64,000 nucleotides of DNA from Seison nebaliae (Eukaryota > Rotifera > Pararotatoria > Seisonacea > Seisonidae). Under the pieces are notes generated by a model that saw only the letters and a list, made by a program, of their open reading frames with translations, searched no databases and was not told where the DNA came from. The stretch is from contig JALJEE010002185.1 of assembly GCA_023231475.1 (NCBI GenBank), forward strand, positions 1 through 64,000, written 5' to 3'. Both the position numbers and the translations under genes were made by a program. Position 1 is the stretch's first letter; every line of letters begins with the position of its first letter. Positions 49,501-56,400 of this stretch are shown piece after piece.

Positions 49501-50804
49501 TCCCTGATGATACAGATATGTGGACTGACGTTAGCAAACTGCGATTAGATAAATCGTCCCAATCATCACGTCAAACATATTTGACTTCTTCGAAATCTAC
49601 TAATTTAACACAATTAGAAAATGAATCAATAATTGCCGATCTTTCTTGGGCAAACGAGAGAGATATTTCCTCACAAAATTCGATAATTAATTCGTCATTA
49701 TATAAAACAGATAATTCATCATCAAAAGAAAGTACTAATATCGAACAACAATTTGACACAACTTCAACAACTCCTACATTAAAATCATTAAATTCAACTT
49801 TTAAACCAGGATCGACATATTCATCATATGAACGTACAAAATATTCCGGAGAAGCAGATTCAAATATTTCATATTCATGGACAGAAGACTTAACAAATTT
49901 AAGAGATATCTCTAATTCTCCAACGTTGATAACGGATCCATCTCGAATATTTATTTCTCCTTTAAATAGTTCTATTATAACTTCACGAAATAATTCAAAT
50001 GATTCATCAACTCATCAACGTCGTTCGGTAGAACTTTCATCTGGAAGATCTGCAAACGAATTGGATTCATCACAATCGATTAGTGAATCCGGAATATCCT
50101 TATCAAGATTATCTAATACGGTTACACATTCTTCAAATATATCGAGTAATTCATCGGACGATATGTGGAGAAATTCCGAAAATGAAAGATCTAAACAAAC
50201 ATCAGCCACAATCCAATTAGAAACTGTTCCTTCGTCACTTTTTCCCCAATCGACCAATTCGTTAGAAGCGATTATTTCCCAATCTACTTGGCCAACAATT
50301 AGTGACGTAATTGACAAGAAATCTTCTTCATCTAAAAGATCTTGGACATCATCTGAAGTTAATTCCAGTATTTCTAGTATGACATTAGTTCCCGCCTCTG
50401 ATTCATTACGAACAATTAATGATAATTCATCGTCAATGATACCCAAATCATCAAACACATCATTAACGTCTAATGAAAACGAAATTAGTAAATCTCAATC
50501 TCAAACTTCATCGAATAGAAATTCATCGAGTGGAAATCCATTGAACAGCGATTCATCACAAACGATTCATGACGAACAGACAATTTTAAATGAATCTTCT
50601 ATAGAATTTGATATCGATGATAATCAATCAACCTCAGTGAGAAATTCGATGACATCATCATTATTACTTGATTTACCTAAGAAACTGATGTGTGAAATAT
50701 CAGAATTAGAGAATTCTTGTCTATTTGCAGAATTAACGAAGTATCTCGCCTCTCACGATATCGAAGTGAGGAATGGAGAAAAAATGAATAAGGACATTTT
50801 TTAA
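43554..50804 (+). CDS. Giant Ser/Thr/Asn-rich protein with LSG..AANV N-terminus and Trp-motif repeats
   Basis: One uninterrupted 7.25 kb ORF, 2416 residues. The N-terminus NIHKLSGSLASAANVRP mirrors the gene before it. Basic Ser/Arg/Lys/Asn sequence follows. Near 45515-45890 is the only ordered-looking region: CLICGVEDMDGESDKC, a helix (LFKQIVEMLKLQDRM, then MLDAVLKAMKAARLA) and a Cys/His cluster (RRCNCEKKK, then CIHNCDYRSGDYHCGDNHC), which could bind metal. From about 46.9 kb on the protein is Ser/Thr-rich with at least 13 spaced Trp residues in an S-x-S/T-W-x-D/N-like context (LSWNDF, PTWTDL, KSWTNS, HSWRDT, MWTDVS, YSWTED, RSWTSS). A short ordered C-terminus follows (LMCEISELENSCLFAELTKY). 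No signal peptide or membrane helix. Function unknown; no family recognised. Confidence 0.8.
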   Translation: MHVNIHKLSGSLASAANVRPSPGYRKSKKGEIPNAIPPRKFSTNHSKKQNYGLIQTDGKRAGGRVTSRNSYVGRNSLHFYNNRSTMNSRSGSSRDLFSPGQSTSRVPSYISWTSQSRSTLPVNRSLFSRSRRSLNRQNSSNRDFVPHPISSQGTFSSSNQMRGRRPSFVGEPIAVRSKPTDLNRKINTSQKPRAKDYFKPKPKSPLPGKDLFNHQKEYIPQNSPEVKNEYVGQPISIRVKNDESERNELPKNESIGDTSKKNHDGIIKKIKSSIENIHPISRQNSKRTLSNIITQFHNDQPNIGDPINILPSNNYPLSKVEPNANYKGEDISSKYQKRKSIRYQNINENDLNSSVSKKDISYLHHHNSGRSKKDGNSLSTLDKYPSTTHKVNAEYSIIPPSYETLSRRDSLITDSKNSRNNGRSMGSINEQNLLNKTSKLLIEQLSKPSPSNDLSDITHITPQKNFASHPSQMNNLTSDESKFNPTESPNWEGAMVNLWDPNETQNLEVERQLIYPQPNINNGKGLWTGNKTIFESIDNNPSTNEKEIEKNNFQPIIRYGKNPNNNPLSRTDGTLTSGNRKEIDDVSATSKISIANENMENEYLKYLYESWRKKKKKSLSNQSLGRVKCHDSIFGGEGEEQITAIHEFPDQKPLSCLICGVEDMDGESDKCESLFKQIVEMLKLQDRMNEGSRSKMLDAVLKAMKAARLANAGPKIKKCRHLVNVKCIYYGNLLGRRCNCEKKKSRFFRECIHNCDYRSGDYHCGDNHCGENRNVCFIGPNDLPFQRTTTNRNQSSRPSSKSERSYRSTSQNSSVSSLKEIRQSKENRYRKRGRKYSSDSSEKTFQFDQSSDSYKYHGNQRKSTSNTSLLSIGNDERSFCRSSQIQKRYNNIINNYNNNNNNITTNSDSTEKFLSQNTSSSRNASLTNDKVLKQPLRCRVNGNRKRENLIRSNNRNNHTQNNWNNKNQEIKELSTTQTKMRNKVRKHRKKHIISNNLNNNNNNVKSSLFSRQRNIIQKFRDIIPRIKDTSSTRTNELSFSSRDECRRTGTNSSSNRLTESSIECSERKISEYSSTDSAYSFEVTQLVKETNYSSETESSTLCSPSNIPSTDSSNSNRKLSRMRESSTLSWNDFRRHASISSKASPVSTENEIFESNSSQSRTDRKASPTWTDLLKNSSTTVNTESRFSVTSPEIGQRSKLSETGSITSFNSTQLTNQSIEISVEPLTKSWTNSEVDQYRSSISSQSSTLKDTMSERESETSSSLSEQSNRFIETVDEDYVSSSTLKPLSQSSLTDTNRTSSTPFSHRTRSNRTSEIELSSTDLSETGYMTTPISSRFTSVNCKTKSINSIDEEFPQSLTTTQSSREHSWVNSDEMELHTTPTTFQSVGRIPLTPETQSVISKDVSIHSNSSRGNRRSLRSVILSKSPTKSSSVSREIEDGTSIDFSKNDSPTSPVEPGRFLKFLKSIQRSIINIESDTENQSISTEHGESVRRPLQSIRYRNSETDPTTLYDSDVTLLSKSINVPKLTTETEESETNTINSNNESGDRNNSANLLSINWRSSQTNDTSVWTPQPESNFKFSESSSAKFSKLTDDPSEISRSYQRESNVSSTLTNCSKISSPFSPGERRTNVSTMQSSKHSWRDTEKLEEREYFSSNSSKLNHSSSETPLATSSSAIEYINPSIVDYKTESPTLRQSSDYVSSDEKIQYNKIPTSSKPPRRLVSDINTSTSVDVAQQSNRRSLNYPKSMSRSSWKNFNKSSSTLPKDISNTESLPGFTQNTISEQLFNTSMTSEGIRSSSESEFKNFSDSSETKNFGEISSRNKSTLPTTHIEITHSSPRTISEMTTPSILVRPRKNFITSSENESNIKVFRKIGTESISSINSSQSTSHRTKISQSIITSQEESIESRKYNSLLEREENSFDTQSILDKRNISTTDLPLLSSDSQLFTQSSRNFNNESDNSSTLTPSFEVKFNDISLRSKYIVPDDTDMWTDVSKLRLDKSSQSSRQTYLTSSKSTNLTQLENESIIADLSWANERDISSQNSIINSSLYKTDNSSSKESTNIEQQFDTTSTTPTLKSLNSTFKPGSTYSSYERTKYSGEADSNISYSWTEDLTNLRDISNSPTLITDPSRIFISPLNSSIITSRNNSNDSSTHQRRSVELSSGRSANELDSSQSISESGISLSRLSNTVTHSSNISSNSSDDMWRNSENERSKQTSATIQLETVPSSLFPQSTNSLEAIISQSTWPTISDVIDKKSSSSKRSWTSSEVNSSISSMTLVPASDSLRTINDNSSSMIPKSSNTSLTSNENEISKSQSQTSSNRNSSSGNPLNSDSSQTIHDEQTILNESSIEFDIDDNQSTSVRNSMTSSLLLDLPKKLMCEISELENSCLFAELTKYLASHDIEVRNGEKMNKDIF

Positions 50805-51158
50805 GAAAGTGTTTATTCAATAAATTGTTTCAATATTTTAATATGATTAAGAATTGAAATTATTTTAAAATGTTTGATTTGACAACGGACATTTTGTTGA
50901 AAGTTTCGGAATGAATTGTTCGAAGACTAACAATTGAGACAGTTAGAAAGTGAATTTGAAGATAATATTTATCAATAAAAAATACTGGTTTCTTAACATA
51001 TCAATACGTAGGAAAGGTGCAAGAAAAACATTTGTAATTATTCAGAATAAAAAGAATAATATATCTATCTATCTCATATCACGATTCAAAAGTTGTTGAT
51101 AAGATAATAATATTCTCTATAATATTTCCGTTCAAATAATAATTAAAAACTTAACATT
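50805..51158. other. Convergent 3' spacer
   Basis: AT-rich spacer between two convergent 3' ends, with AATAAA-like runs near 50817 and 50975. Nothing else seen. Confidence 0.5.
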
Positions 51159-51950
51159 TCATTGTCGAATGGTCTTCGCGTCAAATAATACATGATATGG
51201 TGGGGGATCATCAGGTTCGGGGGGAGCAGATGGCGAAATACAAATGTTGTTGTTCGTTTGAGGATTGTTGACATTAGATGAATGAGCATGAGTATTTGGA
51301 TTAAATGATGATGATTCATTAAGAGGTGAATAAATATTATCGTTACCAATATTTCGAGTAATAACTGTAGGCCGTGATTCATATTGTTGTTGTTGTTGTT
51401 GCTGTCCATTTTCAGGATCTGTCATTTTTGACAATTGTTTTTTTTTCACTTTCTTTTGATTGAAAACTTCTTTCTTTGGTATACGTTGTTGAATGATAAC
51501 TTTCTGTTTTGGTTGTTGTTGATGTTGTTCTTGTTGTTCTTGTTGTTCTTGTATAACTACAGTATTATGATTACCTGTAAAAGACAACATATGTGAACGT
51601 GAATCATTTGATGAACTTTTATTAATTCGACCATCATTTTTACTTTTTTTACTTCGCCTTTTATTTCGTTGTTGTTGTTGTTGTGGTTGTTGTGATTGCA
51701 ATTGTTCGGGTGAGAGATTATCTTGATGTTTCGCTTTTCTTACAAAATGTCTGACAATCGTTTCGGAATGCACATATGATGTTCCATCATTTTTCGAATA
51801 TTCGACGGATATCACTTTCTTTTTACAAAGACAATATCCGATAATAACGAATCCAACAATCGCTGCGAAGATCGATGCCGAACATTTGATGGAATAGACG
51901 AGAGATGAATCTGGATGGAATATTGATCGATTAAAGAATCCATCAGACAT
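51159..51950 (-). CDS. Single-pass membrane protein with PSAP and PPPY motifs
   Basis: Single exon, 263 residues. A short polar N-terminus is followed by one membrane helix (ASIFAAIVGFVIIGYC, residues about 26-41) that runs into CLCKKK, a likely palmitoylation and stop-transfer site. The cytosolic part is basic, Gln-rich and low complexity. Near the C-terminus, SPSAPPEPDDPPPYHVLF holds a PSAP motif (binds TSG101 of ESCRT-I) and a PPxY motif (binds WW domains such as NEDD4-type ubiquitin ligases) nine bases-triplets apart at most. Host adaptors of the Shisa, WBP1/VOPP1 type share a single helix plus such tails, so this may be a divergent member; sequence similarity outside the motifs is not visible. 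A role in endosomal sorting is inference. Confidence 0.75.
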   Translation of the reverse strand: MSDGFFNRSIFHPDSSLVYSIKCSASIFAAIVGFVIIGYCLCKKKVISVEYSKNDGTSYVHSETIVRHFVRKAKHQDNLSPEQLQSQQPQQQQQRNKRRSKKSKNDGRINKSSSNDSRSHMLSFTGNHNTVVIQEQQEQQEQHQQQPKQKVIIQQRIPKKEVFNQKKVKKKQLSKMTDPENGQQQQQQQYESRPTVITRNIGNDNIYSPLNESSSFNPNTHAHSSNVNNPQTNNNICISPSAPPEPDDPPPYHVLFDAKTIRQ

Positions 51951-52747
51951 CCTTTCCTATTAATCGTTACTATTCAGTTGACGTATATTTGTTAATTCAT
52001 CTGTCTTTCTCTCATCAACAACACAATCGACAATATTTTTTTCTTTATTTTCTCTTCCCCGTTTTCTCTAGAAAATTATTTTGATCGATCTTCTCTAATG
52101 TTTGATGAGATGGAAAACTATTGAAAAACGAGTTCGTGTCGAATGAAAATTGAATTTACTCTTTCCTCCTAAAGAAAAAAATAAAGAAATAGGAAAGAAG
52201 ACGATTACGATTTATATTGAAGAAATACAAGACAACAGATGTCTAATAAGAAATAATGGAAAATTCTCATCAGATCATTTCTCCATCTTCCATACAAAGA
52301 CGTTTGGAGAATAAGCTAATTCCTAATTAATTTCCTTTATTTTTCTCGTCATTTGTCTGATCTTCACCCAAATGAGAAATCTGGACTGAAACTTCAGACA
52401 ACACTTATGACTCACTCTTTTGATATCCATTAATCATCCGTTTCTTGTTCACTTCCTGCTTTCCTCTTAATCAGGTTTTCAACACATTAACTACTCTTCC
52501 GTCCAGTTCACCGGAGTGAACATCCATTTCTAACAATACGTTTCAATCATCTTAAACTATTTTATAACTTCTCATGATTAAATTCACGATTTTCTTAATT
52601 TAAGCTTTTCATTTCTAATTATTAAATTCACAACATAATCCAAAAAATTTTCCTCGCAACAGTCGTTAATGCAATAATTATTCACTGTCAGATCAAATAA
52701 ATAACTGAACATAATTTAAATTGCAATCAAATTCATTTTTGGTAAAA
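51951..52747. other. Upstream spacer of the PSAP/PPPY gene
   Basis: AT-rich region that should contain the promoter of the minus-strand membrane-protein gene. A CT-rich stretch lies near 52390-52480. No gene or RNA recognised. Confidence 0.4.
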
Positions 52748-53172
52748 GTCTGTTTGAACGCCACAGAAAAAATTTTTTTTTTTGTCTGAAAATTAACGTA
52801 TAGGTCTTTGAAACGATTCTGAACATGATAGTATTTTTAAAATTTCAATTTTCGAATTTCTAAAAAATTTAGTTTAAAAAACTTTTCGAAAAATTTGAGG
52901 CTTAACTTACTAGGATTACATAAAACTTAACAGAATGAAACTTGCGTTTCGTAAAAAAGAAGAAGAAACCAGGATATAGTCCGAAGACAATCTCTTTTTT
53001 GTGAAAGGCATCTTTTTAGGTAGTTTAAGGTAAGCCTAAAATTTTTCGAAAAGTTTTTTAAACTAAATTTTTTAGAAATTTTAGAAACACTATCATGTTC
53101 AGAATCGTTTCAGAAGCCTATACGTTTATTTTCAGACAAAAAAAAATTTTTTTCTGTGGTGTTCAAACAGAC
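52748..53172. repeat. 425 bp foldback/MITE element with long inverted arms
   Basis: The left end GTCTGTTTGAACGCCACAGA and the right end are inverted copies. The match continues inward for roughly 160 bases on each side with few differences (both arms contain GAAACGATTCTGAACATGAT and TTAGTTTAAAAAACTTTTCG), apart from a short extra segment in the left arm. The loop of about 100 bases is non-coding. High arm identity suggests recent activity or gene conversion. No clear target-site duplication was found. Confidence 0.85.
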
Positions 53173-53466
53173 ATTTAACTCACTCAATTAAAATGTTTAT
53201 AAAATTCGAAACTATTTAAAATTTTAAATTTCAAAACTGTATAATATTTCAGATAATTGAAATACTTTACAACTTAAATTTTGATGTTTCACATTAAAGA
53301 AGTGGATAATCATTCCTACAAAGTTAATTTGTCAAAAAATTGAAAATTATTTAAAGAAATAGTAATATTATTTTAAATTTCGCAATAAAAATTTGTATGA
53401 AGATTTTTTACAAAAAACTAGAAAATCGAAAAAGTGATCAAGAGAAGAATTCGACTAAAACTGATA
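53173..53466. other. 3' flank of the NIPBL gene
   Basis: AT-rich sequence between the foldback element and the stop codon of the minus-strand NIPBL gene. No feature recognised. Confidence 0.4.
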
Positions 53467-56400
53467 TTATTCATATTCATAATCAGGATCTGATTCTTCG
53501 TCTTTGCTATTATATGTATCGTCTAATAATAGATCATCAATATTATCATCATCGTCATCATCATCCTCATCAAAATCGATCAATTTCCGTCGGGCACGTT
53601 TCGATTTACGGGCAGAAGAGACTGGCTCATTTTTAGCTGTTTTTCTCTTTTGTTTTACTGGTGTTCGTATTCTTCCTTTCGCTACTCTCGAAGTAGTTCC
53701 TTTAGTTTTTCCTTCCGATTTGAGAACGAACGTTTTTGTCTTTGTCCCACCTGTTTTTGATGTGTTAGATTTTGTCAGATTTGTTTTTTTTGGAGATTTC
53801 ATTTTTGGTTTGGTAAATTTTGAAATTTCATCATCTTTCTCTTGATAAGCAGGCATCTCTTCATCAATACATTTCCATAATAATCGAATTAAACTTAATT
53901 CATTTTTATTTGTATCCGTTGTCATATTCTTAGAGAATGGGACACATTCGATAATATCAATAAAATAGAATTCAGTTAAAAAATTTGCGATTTGTTTCCG
54001 TAACTCATCTGAATGATTATTCAGATGGAAATTAGTTTGAATTAAATTCTCTTCCACATTTTTCCCAACGAAATGATCGATCTCTCCAATCGTTTCATCA
54101 GTTTTGAGAAAGGAATTGAAATAATTGTTAAGTAAATCCAAATTTATTTTTTCCTCATTTTTCGATGATTTCTTTTTTTCTATTATACGATGTTGATTAA
54201 ATTCATTGATTGAAGATAATCGGTAATATTTGAGTAAATATAATCGAAATGTAATGATTAAGGAGAGTCGTCGAATGTTAATGAAAGATGGTAATAAATC
54301 CTTCAAATCGTTTGGTAATCGAAGAATCATTTTATTTTCATCCGGATTCGAAATCTGTTCGTTAGTTATGACGAATTGATCATTGTCAGATCCGGAATCC
54401 TGTTCAATAACATGTGGTTGGAGAACATCGTTGAGATCGTTGACGATTTGAGAATAAACGGAAATCGAATAATCTTCTAAACGTTTCTTGAATGCCATTA
54501 ATTCATTCATTGATTTGAATGAAAGATTACACAATTGATGAATTAGATGAGAATAGAATATATGAATATTAATTTCTAAATCATTCTTCATCGAATGAAA
54601 TAATCGAGGAATATTATTCAATCCATTCTCATTCGATTGATGGAAATCGATAAGAAATAATTCGAGAATTTCATTGAAAAATGTATTAAAGAAATTTGAT
54701 TTATTTTGAATTAATTCATAAAATTCGGTGAGATAATTCGAATCGATCACATCAACATCATCGGATAATTTGCGAAGACAATAACTATAAATTGGAACGT
54801 ATCTCATTTGTTGGAGAAAGATGTTATTTGAATTCTTATTCTGTTCGATTGACAACAAAACTTTTTGAAACAATTTCCTCCCTAATTCATTGATGGATTG
54901 AGCAGGATCGATAGTCAATGAACAAATTAATGAAATTGTCGACGATTTGTCCAAAAGATTTGTTTTGAAACTTTTCTCTAAAAAGTTACAACATTGTCGT
55001 CTCAATACTTCGTCAGATGATCTCATATAAACATTTCCAATGAATGAAGAATATAATTGAATGATGATTGATGAATTAGTAATATCGTTCGCTGATTGTT
55101 CATTAGATAAAGAATTTGTCTCATCTAACTCCTCTTGATATTCAGCCAATTCTTTCCGTTGTTCGACATCAGTTAGAAATAAAGTTAAATTTGAGAGAAC
55201 TTGTGCACACATCTTTATTGAATTATTAGGAAGAGTTGTCGATGGTGATCGGATAATATTATTAAACATTCGTTTATAAAGAATAATTGTTTCTTTTCTC
55301 ATGAGTAATTTTGGATTTGCAGCGGTCAAATATCCAAATGTTTCTAGAGCGGCTAAATATGTTGGAAATGTACCGACAGTTCGATTCAATATCGTTAGAA
55401 GGAGAATATAATGTTTCTCTGGTTTGACAATATTCTCTTTCAATTTATCTTTCGAAGTGACACCATCCAATTTGGAAACGTAAGTAATATATTTGTCATA
55501 AGGAAGATGATGAAGTAGATAACCAAGAACTTGGAGAATTCCACATAAAATATTCGATTGATCATTCGGCAAATTGTTCAACTCAACAAAATCCTTTTTA
55601 TTTTCTTCGATTATAAAATCGGTATTATCTCCATTATCTTCCAACATCTTCTGACGCAATGATTCAAAATGTTTCGTGATATTCTCAATTCTCAAATACA
55701 TTTTGAGAATAACTTGAATTGACTTATCGAAATTTCTGGACAAATATATAGTCGTTTGAAAGAGAAGAGCTGCAGCTATATCACGACATTGTTTGTGTGT
55801 CGATTTGAGAATGTTATAACAACATTCCTCAATATTCTTCACTGAATCGTTGGATAATTGTCCATTCCTCAAATGAGGAATCAATTGATGGAGAGCAAGG
55901 AGAGTATGACGAATAGACACAAAATATTTTGGTTGAACGTCATGAGAGACGGTATGAAGTAACCAGATAAGTTTAGGATTATAATTAATAACAGAAGGAA
56001 TATTAATTAATGTCATGAGATGAATGATGATCATACAACCATTTAACATCTCTACTAAAATCTCTCCATCTTCATCATTCTTCGATAAACATTCTTTAAT
56101 GAATTTGGGAGAGAGATGTTCCATAATCAATTTATGAATTAGATTTTCGTTAAAGATTAAATTCTTATCTAAAATCATCATAAGAATTCTTCTCAATTCA
56201 TTAAACGGTAATAAATCATCCAATGAATTAAAAACGAGAGAAATGGTGAAAATTCGATTTTTCGAATGATCATCGTTGTTGATGTTGAAGAAACTTCTCA
56301 TAATTTGAAGAATTGATGGATGGAAGGATTGATTCTCATTCTTCAATTGTTCTAAAATGTGAGCAGAAATTTTCGATTGTTTCTTCATCAAAGTCAAATC

